Positions 49,082 to 58,663 of a DNA stretch of 64,000 nucleotides are shown piece by piece. A program made the translations under genes and the position numbers. How positions within the stretch are numbered: position 1 is the stretch's first letter; each line of letters opens with the position of its first letter. Source of the DNA: Nitrosomonas sp. (lineage in GTDB: Bacteria; Pseudomonadota; Gammaproteobacteria; Burkholderiales; Nitrosomonadaceae); NCBI GenBank assembly GCA_024281995.1, contig JAMWZW010000001.1:806001-870000 (forward strand), given 5' to 3'. The notes under the pieces are model-generated. The model saw nothing but the letters and a program-made list of their open reading frames with translations. It did no database searches and was not told where the DNA came from.

Positions 49082-49984
49082 ATGAATCAACGGCAAATCA
49101 TTTTTGTTCCAGGAAAAAATCCCAAACCTCCTGCAAATCAGCATCAAAAGCTATTATGGCGTACCTTGTTGGAGGGTGTGCGTCGTGCAGAACCTGAAAT
49201 TGCTTCTGATCTGAGTCAATATGTTCAAAATTTTAGACTTATTGCGTGGAATTATATTTATTATCTCAATACCAAGGATATCAACAGTGAGCTTACGTGG
49301 GTTGATGTTTTGATCAATCAACATGGTCCCACTGAGCAAGATATCAACGAAGCTAATGCATGGCATCGCAAATTGGATCGAATGCTTTACACAATTGTTG
49401 ATTATTTGCCTTGTTTGCTTTACTTCACTCCCCAAGCGCTCCGTTTGACGGCGCAAGAGATTACACGCTATTTTCAGAATAGAAATAATATTGCTTGCGA
49501 AATACGTGAATTATTGAAGCAGGCGTTGCGTCCTATGCTAAAGAATAATGATAAGGTGCTATTGATTGGTCATAGTCTCGGTTCCGTAATCGCTTACGAT
49601 ACCTTATGGGAGCTTTCTCATCTTGAGCGCTTACCGGGTAAGGTCGATGTGTTTCTCACTCTTGGCAGTCCCTTGGGAATGAATTATGTACAACGCCGGC
49701 TAATGGGTAATCATTTGTCGGGAAAGCAGAAATATCCAACTAATATTCGGCATTGGGTAAATATTTCCTCGGTTGGTGATATGACTGCGCTAGATAGAAT
49801 TTTCTCAGATGATTTTGCACCGATGCTATCCCTGGGAATCATCGATACTATCGAAGACCATTGTGACGGAATCTATAATTTTTACCGTAACGAGAAGGGA
49901 TTGAATTGCCATCGTTCGTATGGCTATCTGGTCAATCCTGCTTTGGGTAAAGTGGTTGCGGATTGGTGGCAGCAATCGGCATGA
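49082..49984 (+). CDS. Alpha/beta hydrolase-like protein, coupled to the RoxA-like gene
   Basis: 300 residues from the ATG at 49082; a TTG at 49028 would extend it by 18 residues but is less convincing. The nucleophile elbow GHSLGS (Ser165) is seen in VLLIGHSLGSVIAYD, followed by LTLGSPLG as in lipase-like proteins. A possible late aspartate is in SVGDMTALDRIF and a histidine in EDHCDGIYN. There is no signal peptide, so it is probably cytosolic. Its stop overlaps the next gene start by four bases (ATGA). Substrate unknown; esterase or lipase activity is inferred only from the elbow. Confidence 0.7.
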   Translation: MNQRQIIFVPGKNPKPPANQHQKLLWRTLLEGVRRAEPEIASDLSQYVQNFRLIAWNYIYYLNTKDINSELTWVDVLINQHGPTEQDINEANAWHRKLDRMLYTIVDYLPCLLYFTPQALRLTAQEITRYFQNRNNIACEIRELLKQALRPMLKNNDKVLLIGHSLGSVIAYDTLWELSHLERLPGKVDVFLTLGSPLGMNYVQRRLMGNHLSGKQKYPTNIRHWVNISSVGDMTALDRIFSDDFAPMLSLGIIDTIEDHCDGIYNFYRNEKGLNCHRSYGYLVNPALGKVVADWWQQSA

Positions 49985-52056
49985 ATTCCGATAATTCTGG
50001 TCATTTTTGGCATGGAATAAAACTATGGGTGGGGTTTTTGTCGATTCTGGGCTGCGTATGGTTAGCACTTGGCATAACTTCTCAGTTATATGAATTTCGT
50101 GATGATGATCCTAATCGAGGAGCCATTCTTGAAGCCATCGATAAATTCGGCGATCGCTATTCCCGCGTTGTGTACCTTGATCAAGGCTGGTTACCTTCGG
50201 ATAGTCTGTGGTTCTACACGGTGACACAAGGCTCTAATTTGTTGCCTTACAGCTTTTTTCTGGTGTTGGAACAGGCTGATTCAAATCAGTTGTTTCGGAA
50301 TGATGAAAATATCGATCGCTATGGTTATTTACCGCAGCGTCCTACGACCAGCAATCCGGATGGTCTGCCGGTTGGCATGGTTCGCGATGAATATCAAGGC
50401 AAGGCATACATGGGATTTACATGTGCAGCCTGCCATACGACACAGATCAATTATCAAGGTATCGGAATGCGTATCGACGGTGGTCCGGCAAATGCTGACA
50501 TGGAAAATTTCATGATTGATTTGGCCGATGCTTTGCACGCAACGTTAGCAATTCCGGAAAAGTTGCAGCGCTTCATTACTCACGTACTGAAACAAGGTGA
50601 CTATGACAGTGGCGATGCTGTTATTGCGGATTTGAAAAAATATGCTCAGCGGATTAACACTTATACCATCATTAATACCCCGCGAGATGTGAAACGTCCG
50701 CTCACGCGCTATGGCTATGCACGGTTAGATGCTTTTGGGCGCATTTATAACCGTGTACTGGAGCATATTATGAGCGCGCAGCAAATGCGGGAGTTGCTTA
50801 CCGATATATTATCTGCGGATGAATTGGCCGATGTGATGGCAAATGTGGAACCCGTCTTAACTAGCAATAATCGCGATCATATCATTGAACGGATACAAAC
50901 ATACCTTAACGATAAGCAGCTCATCAAGTTACGAAATAAAATCTATAATCCGGCCGATGCTCCGGTAAGTTATCCATTTCTTTGGGATGTTCCCGTGCAC
51001 GATTATGTGCAATGGAACGGTAGAGTTGGTAACAGTGAGTTGGGTCCCATGGGACGTAATGCAGGGCAGATGATTGGTGTATTTGGCACGCTAAATTGGC
51101 AGGAAAAAGCCGGTTTTACAGTATCTTCTGTTTTAGGTGGGCAGAATTTCAGCAGCAAGCATATTGATTTTCAATCGTCCATTGATATCCGTAACTTGCG
51201 CCGTGTGGAAGCACACTTGCGCAAATTGACATCACCGCTTTGGCCCGAACATATTTTGCCTAAGATTGATACAACACGATTGTTTAATGGCGCAAAGCTT
51301 TATGCACGTTATTGTTCTGCGTGTCACGAGCACATCAATCGAACAGATCCTGATCGCCGTGTGGTAGCTAAAATGATCGCTGTTCCATTAGTAGGTACAG
51401 ATACTAAAATGGCCGTAAACAGTCTCGCATATACCGGTTATAGCGGTATTTTGCGCAATCAATATGTCAAAACCGGTGTAGGGAGTATCTTAATGCAACA
51501 ACAGGCACCAGCTGTTGTTTTGTTGACCGCTGCAACACGTAATGTGGTTACCACAACCGACCCCGATAAAGGGTTTGTGCGCCGATGGATAGAGCGCTCG
51601 CTTGACTTCGCGCGCACTTTTTTTGATAATGAAGTTCAACCCTCTATCAAGCGCGGTTACTATGTCCCTGACACAACAGTTCAGCCCTTTGCATCAGTAA
51701 TGGCCTATAAAGCCCGCCCACTCAATGGCATTTGGGCTACAGCACCTTATCTGCATAATGGATCAGTGCCTACGCTGTATGATTTACTTTTGCCTAAAAA
51801 ACGAGCGGATGATCTAGCGGAAGGCGAGTACCGGCCCGATGAATTCGTGGTGGGGTCGCGTGAATTTGATGCATACAGAGTGGGTTTTAAAACGGACGGT
51901 TATAATGGTTTTTTGTTCCGCACCCGTATTTGGGGTAATGATAATAGTGGCCATGAATACGCTTCCGGCCGAACGCCGCAACCGGATGGAACCCTACTTC
52001 CCGCATTGACAAAAGAGCAACGTCTGGATTTGCTTGAATATCTTAAAACACTATAA
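49981..52056 (+). CDS. RoxA-like dihaem cytochrome c (peroxidase/oxygenase superfamily), membrane-anchored
   Basis: 691 residues. One N-terminal transmembrane segment (about 14-35) is not clearly cleaved, so the protein is probably anchored with its haem domain in the periplasm. Haem motifs are CAACH (Cys148, Cys151, His152) and CSACH (Cys445, Cys448, His449). The GIWATAPYLHNGSVPTLYDLLLP end is typical of the RoxA/MauG-related family. The two haem sites are about 297 residues apart, more than the roughly 200 recalled for rubber oxygenase RoxA, so an insertion is present. It may be a peroxidase or a dioxygenase; the substrate is unknown. The coupled hydrolase gene and the DUF3579 gene (ending one base away on the other strand) flank it. 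Confidence 0.82.
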   Translation: MNSDNSGHFWHGIKLWVGFLSILGCVWLALGITSQLYEFRDDDPNRGAILEAIDKFGDRYSRVVYLDQGWLPSDSLWFYTVTQGSNLLPYSFFLVLEQADSNQLFRNDENIDRYGYLPQRPTTSNPDGLPVGMVRDEYQGKAYMGFTCAACHTTQINYQGIGMRIDGGPANADMENFMIDLADALHATLAIPEKLQRFITHVLKQGDYDSGDAVIADLKKYAQRINTYTIINTPRDVKRPLTRYGYARLDAFGRIYNRVLEHIMSAQQMRELLTDILSADELADVMANVEPVLTSNNRDHIIERIQTYLNDKQLIKLRNKIYNPADAPVSYPFLWDVPVHDYVQWNGRVGNSELGPMGRNAGQMIGVFGTLNWQEKAGFTVSSVLGGQNFSSKHIDFQSSIDIRNLRRVEAHLRKLTSPLWPEHILPKIDTTRLFNGAKLYARYCSACHEHINRTDPDRRVVAKMIAVPLVGTDTKMAVNSLAYTGYSGILRNQYVKTGVGSILMQQQAPAVVLLTAATRNVVTTTDPDKGFVRRWIERSLDFARTFFDNEVQPSIKRGYYVPDTTVQPFASVMAYKARPLNGIWATAPYLHNGSVPTLYDLLLPKKRADDLAEGEYRPDEFVVGSREFDAYRVGFKTDGYNGFLFRTRIWGNDNSGHEYASGRTPQPDGTLLPALTKEQRLDLLEYLKTL

Positions 52057-52057
52057 C

Positions 52058-52405
52058 TCATCTAGCTGTTTGCTTTTTTAGTTCCGGGGAATTGTCTTGT
52101 TTTGCAATAAATTGATTGATATAGATTATCTTTCTGTCAGCGATTACTTTAAGGCGATTGTCGCTGGCAAAATTCATAATGAATTCATAAGCACTGCAAT
52201 TGATAATTTGTAATGCCGTTTTTACTTTTACGCCGACTAATCCTTCATAAATGACAGGTTGCGCATATTCCGAATATACCCAGCGGCCTTTACTGTCAAA
52301 GCTAGCGAGTACTCCACTTAGTCGATCCGCCCAATCGCTCGGACGAAAGGGGCGGCCGGCCGGTGTAACGCCCAGGATTAAATACGCTTCAGTTTTGATT
52401 TCCAT
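52058..52405 (-). CDS. DUF3579 protein
   Basis: 115 residues from the ATG at 52405; an upstream ATG at 52498 would add 31 residues that do not resemble the family. The conserved elements are LILGVTPAGRPFRPSDWADRLSGVLASF and AYEFIMNFASDNRLKV, which identify DUF3579, common in betaproteobacteria. The protein is soluble and of unknown function. It converges with the RoxA-like gene, with one base between the stops. Confidence 0.82.
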   Translation of the reverse strand: MEIKTEAYLILGVTPAGRPFRPSDWADRLSGVLASFDSKGRWVYSEYAQPVIYEGLVGVKVKTALQIINCSAYEFIMNFASDNRLKVIADRKIIYINQFIAKQDNSPELKKQTAR

Positions 52406-52700
52406 AATGTTCAAATAATGTGAAAAAGAGCTTTTGCAAAAGCAATAAAGTAAGCCACGCCAATTTTTTTGAATCGCTTGCCTGAGTTGTTCTGTCATTT
52501 GTAACGAGATACTGCTGGGAATACATTGTGAATATTATCTTTCCTTATAAATCAAGATGCTTATATCGGAAGTAATTGAGAAAAGTAGAGAGCGCTATAA
52601 GAAGTTGTCGGGTTGGCAAGTGAATTAATTGCTGTGCACGGCATCTTATGGAAGACAGTTGAGTAGGTGACAAGTAGTTTATTGAAAAAGGTAGGCAAAA

Positions 52701-53864
52701 ATGGGTATCATGCTTTGGTTCATGCAGCGATTTTTCCTTTTAATTTTGCCTCATTATTTTTCGAGAGCCACAATGACATTGCGGGTTACACGCACAATCA
52801 AGCTGGTAATTGTTGTCGGGCAAGCTATTTGGCTCAGTGCCTGTGCTAATCTTCCTTATTATGCACAAGCGATTAGTGGACATTTTGAAGTTGTACATCG
52901 CTCGCAGCCCATCCACAGGATTATTGCGGATCCTGACGCAGACCCACAATTAAAGCAGTCACTGAAGATGATTGTAAAAATGCGTGAATTTGCCAGCCGT
53001 GAACTCAAATTACCGGATAATTTGAGCTATACAAGCTATGCCGATTTGGAACGCCCTTATGTGGTATGGAATGTTTTTGCCTCGCCGGAGCTTTCGCTTA
53101 AGCTCAAGAAATGGTGTTTTATTGAAGTGGGCTGTGTCAATTATCGTGGTTTTTTTTCTCAGGCTAGTGCGGAGTGTTACGCTGAGGAGCTTAGGAATAA
53201 AGGCTATGATGTTCATGTCGGCGGTATTCGTGCTTATTCAACGCTAGGTTGGTTTAGTGATCCAGTGTTAAACACATTTATTGGCTACTCAGAAATGAAT
53301 CTTGCTCGTTTGATATTTCATGAATTGGCTCATCAAGTGGTTTATGTGCCAGGTGATAGTGTTTTCAATGAGTCATTTGCAACTGCTGTGGAACACGAAG
53401 GCGTTCGGCGCTGGTTTGAAAGTACGGGAACAGCTTTTGAGCAAGCCGCATTGAGTGCGAGACAAGAAAGAGAAACCGTTTTTGTTGAAATGGTGCTAAG
53501 ACATCGGCAAGGGTTGTGGGAATTGTTTCAATCGAATCTCAGTGATACAGAGAAACGGGTGCAAAAGGCACGTATTTTTGATGACTTGCGTTCAGAATTT
53601 TTACAACTGAAAGCTGCAAGAAGTGAGTTTGGTGTATATGATCAATGGTTCGGACAAAATTTGAATAATGCAATTGTGGCAACTGTTTCGATTTATACGC
53701 AGTTATTGCCAGCTTTCCAGGCGATTCTCCAGCAACATGACAAGGATATGGGGCAGTTTTTTGCTGCAGTTGCAAAACTGAGTAAATTGCCAAAAAATGA
53801 AAGAAATCTCGTGTTGCAGAAAGCGGTTGAAAGTAATCAGAAGTTGCGGATGGCCGGGCAGTAG
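52701..53864 (+). CDS. Predicted lipoprotein aminopeptidase (PF10023-type)
   Basis: 387 residues as written. The metal motif HELAHQ (HExxH) with a later Glu (NESFATAVEHEGVRRW) is the catalytic zinc site of this putative aminopeptidase family. The N-terminus is ambiguous: the ATG at 52701 has a good AAGGTAGG upstream but makes two hydrophobic segments, whereas the ATG at 52773 gives a clean lipoprotein signal with LSAC. The family function is unproven. It lies upstream of the multicopper oxidase with 77 bases between. Confidence 0.78.
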   Translation: MGIMLWFMQRFFLLILPHYFSRATMTLRVTRTIKLVIVVGQAIWLSACANLPYYAQAISGHFEVVHRSQPIHRIIADPDADPQLKQSLKMIVKMREFASRELKLPDNLSYTSYADLERPYVVWNVFASPELSLKLKKWCFIEVGCVNYRGFFSQASAECYAEELRNKGYDVHVGGIRAYSTLGWFSDPVLNTFIGYSEMNLARLIFHELAHQVVYVPGDSVFNESFATAVEHEGVRRWFESTGTAFEQAALSARQERETVFVEMVLRHRQGLWELFQSNLSDTEKRVQKARIFDDLRSEFLQLKAARSEFGVYDQWFGQNLNNAIVATVSIYTQLLPAFQAILQQHDKDMGQFFAAVAKLSKLPKNERNLVLQKAVESNQKLRMAGQ

Positions 53865-53941
53865 TGTTTGTGCGAGATCAACTTAAGTCGCTATATTTCG
53901 TGGGAAGCTTAAATTATTTTACGAGAAGAGTATAAATAACT

Positions 53942-55558
53942 ATGACGCATATTAATCATAACAGACGGCGTTTTTTACAGAATGTGGCATTGGGCACCTT
54001 GACAGCTACATTACCTGGTTTTGCATTGGGGGAGAGCCAGAGAATTAACTCAGCACCTAATCCGTCATTTAAAGCAGATGTCGAAATTGCATTGACAGCC
54101 CGAATGGCTGATGTGCCGATTCGTTCAGGTGCACAAACACATGTTTTCAAATATTTTGCGAAGTTATTAAATGGACCACCAGCCACCTTGAAAGAATTAC
54201 CCGGCTACTTGGGCCCCATTCTTAATTTTCAACAAGGCCAGAAAGTTCGCATAGTGTTTTATAACGAATTGCCTGAACCATGCGTTACGCACTGGCATGG
54301 CATGCATGTGCCGCAGATGATGGATGGGCATCCCATGTATGCGATTGTTCAAGGTGAGCAGTACGTCTACGAATTCGAGGTTAAGAATCCGGCTGGTACT
54401 TGCTGGTATCATTCGCACACCCATGAAATGACGGCTACTCAGGTTTATCAAGGATTAGCAGGATTAATTACTATATCCGATGAGGTTGAACAGAAGCTGG
54501 ATTTGCCGAGTGGTGAATATGATATCCCGCTAGTGATACAAGATCGCAGCTTTTCGAATGGCAATCAACTACGGTATGTGCTGAATATGCATCAGCGAAT
54601 GACAGGTTTCCTGGGTGATACCATTTTGGTAAATGGCCAAGAAAACAATAAAATTAGAGTCAAAACGAAAGCATATCGTGTGCGTGTCCTGAATGGTTCG
54701 AATTCCAGGATTTATAAGCTGGCTTGGGATGATGGTACGCCAATGACTGCTATCGGCAGCGATGGGGGATTGTTGCAGAAGCCAGAGAGATTGCCCTATA
54801 TTATGCTCGCACCAGCGGAACGTGTTGAATTATGGATTGATTTCAGTGGCCGCAAAATCGGTTCTGAACTTACTCTGCAAAGCTTGCCCTATAATATCGC
54901 GCCACATATGGAAAGAGGTATGGGAGGCGGTGGTATGCGTCAAGGTATGCGTGGAATGGGCACGATGGGCGGTGCATTGGGACAGGATGGTGTCATTTCC
55001 ATCGCTCAGTTTCAGATTGCTGAAGAGGTCAGCGATTCGCCCAAGTTACCTGCTGAATTGGTTTCCATGCATCATTTGACCGCTCAAGATGCTTCAAATC
55101 CTGACAAAATTGTTCCTGTTTCAATAGGTATGCGGCATATGACCTTCCAATTAAACGGAAGAACATTTGATATGCAAGATTACCTTGAGTTTGAAAAAAT
55201 TCCAGTCAATAGCGTACAAAGGATCCGGATTTTTCATGATAACCAAGGAATGGGGCGTGGAATGCGCGGCGGTGGTCGTGGCGGTATGGGAATGATGATG
55301 TCAATGCCACATCCTATTCATTTACATGGCCAGCAATTCCAGATTCTGTCACGTAAGCACGCTAATGCCGATAGCGGTTATAACAGTATCAAAGATGGAT
55401 TTCTTAACAACGGTTGGAAAGATACAGTTCTTGTGATGCCAGGCGAGGAAGTTGAAATTATGAAACCATTCAAAGACTATACCGGTTTATTTCTTTATCA
55501 CTGCCACAATCTAGAACATGAAGATATGGGTATGATGCGTAATTTCTACGTCAGTTGA
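53942..55558 (+). CDS. Tat-exported multicopper oxidase
   Basis: 538 residues. The Tat signal is RRRFLQNVALGTLTATLPGFALG. Copper-binding motifs are HWHGMH (from His117), WYHSHTH (about 154-160), HPIHLHG (from His457) and HCHNLEHEDM (His520, Cys521, His522), so all four coppers have ligands, and the type 1 axial residue looks like Met. Two Met/Gly-rich stretches (about 323-345 and 437-453) resemble the CueO Met-rich substrate lobe, suggesting Cu+ oxidation. It is likely exported by the TatABC encoded at 14.8-16.5 kb. A cuprous-oxidase role is inferred. Confidence 0.92.
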   Translation: MTHINHNRRRFLQNVALGTLTATLPGFALGESQRINSAPNPSFKADVEIALTARMADVPIRSGAQTHVFKYFAKLLNGPPATLKELPGYLGPILNFQQGQKVRIVFYNELPEPCVTHWHGMHVPQMMDGHPMYAIVQGEQYVYEFEVKNPAGTCWYHSHTHEMTATQVYQGLAGLITISDEVEQKLDLPSGEYDIPLVIQDRSFSNGNQLRYVLNMHQRMTGFLGDTILVNGQENNKIRVKTKAYRVRVLNGSNSRIYKLAWDDGTPMTAIGSDGGLLQKPERLPYIMLAPAERVELWIDFSGRKIGSELTLQSLPYNIAPHMERGMGGGGMRQGMRGMGTMGGALGQDGVISIAQFQIAEEVSDSPKLPAELVSMHHLTAQDASNPDKIVPVSIGMRHMTFQLNGRTFDMQDYLEFEKIPVNSVQRIRIFHDNQGMGRGMRGGGRGGMGMMMSMPHPIHLHGQQFQILSRKHANADSGYNSIKDGFLNNGWKDTVLVMPGEEVEIMKPFKDYTGLFLYHCHNLEHEDMGMMRNFYVS

Positions 55559-55846
55559 TTGTATATTTTTTAGTTTGATCGGTTTTTCAGAGTGGGAAAA
55601 GGCAGCTATCTTTCCAAGCTTTTGAGAACTATTGGTATTGCTTGATATGAAGCGTAAAAAAGAATCGTTTAATAGTATTCTTTGATCTTTTTGTTGTTAA
55701 TTGCAGGTTACTTACTCTTAAGGATAGAGTCCCTTTTGTAATTATAAGTCAAACGGTTGCCTTATTCAGTTTTCATTCATAGTTGTCTGTGTAAATTAGC
55801 ACCATCAGGAACAAACCTGAAACGAATAATTGAAAGGAGATCTAAA

Positions 55847-56179
55847 ATGGAAACGAGAAAAGCAATACTCACTAGCTTTTTACTTATACTGTTATTGTCA
55901 TTGAGTTTAATAACACCGACGCTTGCACAAGCAGGAAGAGGTCATCACGGTCATCACCGTCACCACCATCATGATGGGCATCATCACCATAACCATAATA
56001 TTGGTGGCGGATACGGTTATTATTATAATCAACCACGCGCTTATTATCGCCCATATTATCCGCAACCAAGGTATAACTATAATTACAACTATTATCCTGC
56101 GCCAGCGTATGGCTATGGGCTTTCTCCCCAAATGATGGGCATTGGTACTGGGCAAGCCAGCTTTATAATAGGCTTCTGA
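55847..56179 (+). CDS. Secreted His/Tyr-rich protein
   Basis: 110 residues from the ATG at 55847, supported by AAAGGAGA; an upstream frame extension has no ribosome-binding site. After a signal peptide (ends near TLAQA) comes a dense histidine run (13 His in about 22 residues, around GHHGHHRHHHHD) and then a Tyr/Asn/Pro-rich tail (PRYNYNYNYYPAPAYGYG). Such tracts can chelate metals. It follows the multicopper oxidase, making a metal-binding role plausible. No family is recognised. Confidence 0.6.
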   Translation: METRKAILTSFLLILLLSLSLITPTLAQAGRGHHGHHRHHHHDGHHHHNHNIGGGYGYYYNQPRAYYRPYYPQPRYNYNYNYYPAPAYGYGLSPQMMGIGTGQASFIIGF

Positions 56180-56196
56180 AAGAAGGCTGGACAAAT

Positions 56197-56231
56197 GGGT
56201 GTGTCGCGAACATACCGTCTCGCACATACCC
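56197..56231 (+). other. Stem-loop between the His-rich and PepSY genes
   Basis: GGGTGTGT (56197-56204) pairs with ACATACCC (56224-56231), with one G-U, and a second short stem GCGA/TCGC continues after a bulged C. No U-tract follows. It may protect or separate the two transcripts. Confidence 0.45.
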
Positions 56232-56276
56232 AATTGTAGCCAACTTTAACTTTTTAATTGCATAGAGCCATTAAGT

Positions 56277-56570
56277 ATGAACAGCGTGTGGCAAATTATA
56301 ATAATTGCAGTGACTTTGATTGCAATATTTACGCAAGCATCAGCCGGCCAAGAAAGTTATGGTGCGAGCAATTACCGTATGGGTAGTGTGCCCGGCACTA
56401 TCGTTACTGAACAGAAAGCTATAATGGTTGCACAACTCCATGTCAAGGGGCGCGTATTGGCAATTAATCATGCTGACGAAATTTTTCGTATCAAAATACT
56501 GAGCGAACAGGGTACGATACATGTTATCTTGGTTAATGCGCAAGATGGTAGCGTACTGCAACCTCACTAA
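56277..56570 (+). CDS. Exported PepSY-like protein
   Basis: 97 residues. A signal peptide ends near FTQASAGQ. The C-terminal third, GRVLAINHADEIFRIKILSEQGTIHVILVNAQDGSVLQ in sense, follows the PepSY pattern of two beta strands and a short turn ending in NAQDGSVLQ; the match is to the shape of the motif and is moderate. Such small PepSY proteins next to two-component genes are thought to modulate sensors or peptidases. It lies 47 bases upstream of the response regulator. Confidence 0.65.
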   Translation: MNSVWQIIIIAVTLIAIFTQASAGQESYGASNYRMGSVPGTIVTEQKAIMVAQLHVKGRVLAINHADEIFRIKILSEQGTIHVILVNAQDGSVLQPH

Positions 56571-56617
56571 AATAGTGTAGAAAATTAATTCTTCTTTGTT
56601 TTGTAAAAAATATTGCA

Positions 56618-57301
56618 ATGCGTATTCTAGTTATCGAAGATGAAATAAAATTGCAAAACCAAATTCGCCAGCATTTGGAAACACAAGGTTATATGGTTGA
56701 TACATGTAGTGACGGGAATGAAGGGTTATTTTTTGCCACAGAGTATCCGCTTGATGCGGCCATTATAGATATTGGCCTGCCAGGAAAATCTGGCTTGGAG
56801 ATCATCAAGTCACTGCGTAGTCAAGGTAGCTTGTTGCCTATTTTAATTCTGACAGCCCGTAGCAGTTGGCAAGATAAGGTGCAAGGTTTGGAAATGGGAG
56901 CGGACGATTATCTGACTAAACCATTTCAGATGGAAGAATTGCAAGCCAGAGTAAAAGCTTTGCTGCGCCGCTCTACAGGTATTCCACAGACAATCTTAAA
57001 ATGCGGTCCTATCGAGCTAGATGTCACTTCCCAATCGGTAACAGTCAATGCAAAAGGCATTGAGCTAACCACATTTGAATACCGCTTGTTGGAAGAGTTG
57101 GTGCGCCATCATGGCGAAGTGCTTTCCAAACATACCTTAGCGGATTATCTTTACCCGCATGATGAGGATCGCGATAGTAATGTATTAGAAGTCATGGTTG
57201 GTCGTTTACGCCGCAAACTTGATCCCGAGGGTACACTTAATCCGATTGAAACCATGCGTGGACGAGGTTATCGTTTTACCCTGCCATGCAATAAATCTTA
57301 A
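56618..57301 (+). CDS. OmpR-family response regulator
   Basis: 227 residues. Receiver domain: acidic pair at Glu7-Asp8, phospho-acceptor Asp51 in AAIIDIGLPGKSG, and Lys101 in LTKPF. The winged helix has ELTTFEYRLLEELVRHHGEVLSKH, RDSNVLEVMVGRLRRKLDP and GRGYRF, as in PhoP/QseB-type regulators. It overlaps the kinase start by one base (TAATG). It is likely cotranscribed with the PepSY gene and the kinase. The target genes are not known. Confidence 0.95.
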   Translation: MRILVIEDEIKLQNQIRQHLETQGYMVDTCSDGNEGLFFATEYPLDAAIIDIGLPGKSGLEIIKSLRSQGSLLPILILTARSSWQDKVQGLEMGADDYLTKPFQMEELQARVKALLRRSTGIPQTILKCGPIELDVTSQSVTVNAKGIELTTFEYRLLEELVRHHGEVLSKHTLADYLYPHDEDRDSNVLEVMVGRLRRKLDPEGTLNPIETMRGRGYRFTLPCNKS

Positions 57302-58641
57302 TGATGTCCCTGAATCAGCGCATTTTGTTCAGTGCAACGCTGGTGTTATTAATTTTTATCATAGTTATTGCATTGACACTTGATCGTGCATTTAATGAAA
57401 GTGCCCGTTTGGGTGTGCAAGATCGCCTTTTTGCCAAGCTTTTGATGATTATGGGCGATTCTGAATTGGAAGAATCGGGTACTTTGAATGTGTCAACCAA
57501 TTTACTTGATGCGGAGTTTGGCCACCTTAATTCAGATGCATATGCATTCATCATTGATCAAGCCAACCGCATTGTTTGGCGATCTACTTCATCATTGAAC
57601 GAGAAAATTCCAGCGGTCGATTTTCTGGAAAAAGGAAAGAAAAAATTTGCGCTAATCCTGATTGGTGACGAACCGCATTTTATTTATAGCTACGGAGTTG
57701 CCTGGGATACTCCCACTGGCGATTATCCATTTACTTTTAATGTCATCATCAATACAGAATTGTTTGAAGCACAAATAGAACGTTATCGCGAAGACTTGTG
57801 GGGAGGGCTTAGTGTTATGGCTATTTTGTTGTTGATTACACAAATGATGGCGCTGCGCTGGGGTTTGCAGCCATTGCGTAAAGTTTCCGCCGATCTGGCT
57901 GCCATAGAATCCGGTCAACAGGAAAATTTGCAAGGCAATTACCCGAGTGAATTAAAGCTTCTAACTGATAGTATCAATTCGTTAATCAATCATGAACACA
58001 AGCAACAAAAACGCTATCGCAACGGTCTTGCCGATCTGGCACATAGTCTAAAAACTCCTTTAGCTATTTTGCAAGGTGCAATAAATAGCGAAGAAGAGGA
58101 GCAATCGCGGCGGAAAACCATTCATGAGCAAATTGATCGTATCGATAATATTATCCAGTATCAATTGCGTCGAGCTGCTACCGCTGGTAGTTCACCGGGT
58201 ATGGGATTGATTATGCTGCACCCAATGATTGATAGAATGGTGATGACTGTCGAAAAGGCATATCGCAGCAAACACCCGAATATAATCATTGATATCGATG
58301 ACAGTATCGGTTTGCGCATTGATGAAGGTGATTTAATGGAATTACTTGGTAACTTGATTGACAATGCTTTCAAATGGTGTCGCTATAGCATTCATATTTC
58401 TGCAAGTTATCAAGATAATTGGATAACTATTCAAGTTCAGGATGACGGTTCCGGTATTCCGTCGCATGAAATCGCTAGAATCTTGGAGCGTGGTGTACGT
58501 GCAGACCAATCCACACCGGGTCACGGTATTGGCCTTGCTATCGTGCGCGATATTATCCAGGTTTATGAAGGAGAACTGGCGATCGACAATAATCCAAAGG
58601 GCGGCGCTTGCATCACTTTGCGTTTAAAGAAAAGCAAGTAA
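57301..58641 (+). CDS. Sensor histidine kinase, PhoQ/QseC-like
   Basis: 446 residues. Two transmembrane segments (about 8-27 and 168-186) enclose a periplasmic sensor of about 140 residues. The H-box LADLAHSLKTPLAIL has phospho-acceptor His248, with the N-box NLIDNAFKWC and G-boxes DDGSGIP and GHGIGLAI. The periplasmic domain has no obvious metal-binding cluster, but it contains several acidic residues (DSELEESG, DEPH) of the kind used by PhoQ for divalent cations; this is speculative. Partner of the response regulator immediately upstream. Confidence 0.93.
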   Translation: MMSLNQRILFSATLVLLIFIIVIALTLDRAFNESARLGVQDRLFAKLLMIMGDSELEESGTLNVSTNLLDAEFGHLNSDAYAFIIDQANRIVWRSTSSLNEKIPAVDFLEKGKKKFALILIGDEPHFIYSYGVAWDTPTGDYPFTFNVIINTELFEAQIERYREDLWGGLSVMAILLLITQMMALRWGLQPLRKVSADLAAIESGQQENLQGNYPSELKLLTDSINSLINHEHKQQKRYRNGLADLAHSLKTPLAILQGAINSEEEEQSRRKTIHEQIDRIDNIIQYQLRRAATAGSSPGMGLIMLHPMIDRMVMTVEKAYRSKHPNIIIDIDDSIGLRIDEGDLMELLGNLIDNAFKWCRYSIHISASYQDNWITIQVQDDGSGIPSHEIARILERGVRADQSTPGHGIGLAIVRDIIQVYEGELAIDNNPKGGACITLRLKKSK

Positions 58642-58663
58642 ACTCCTACTTATTATACGGTTA

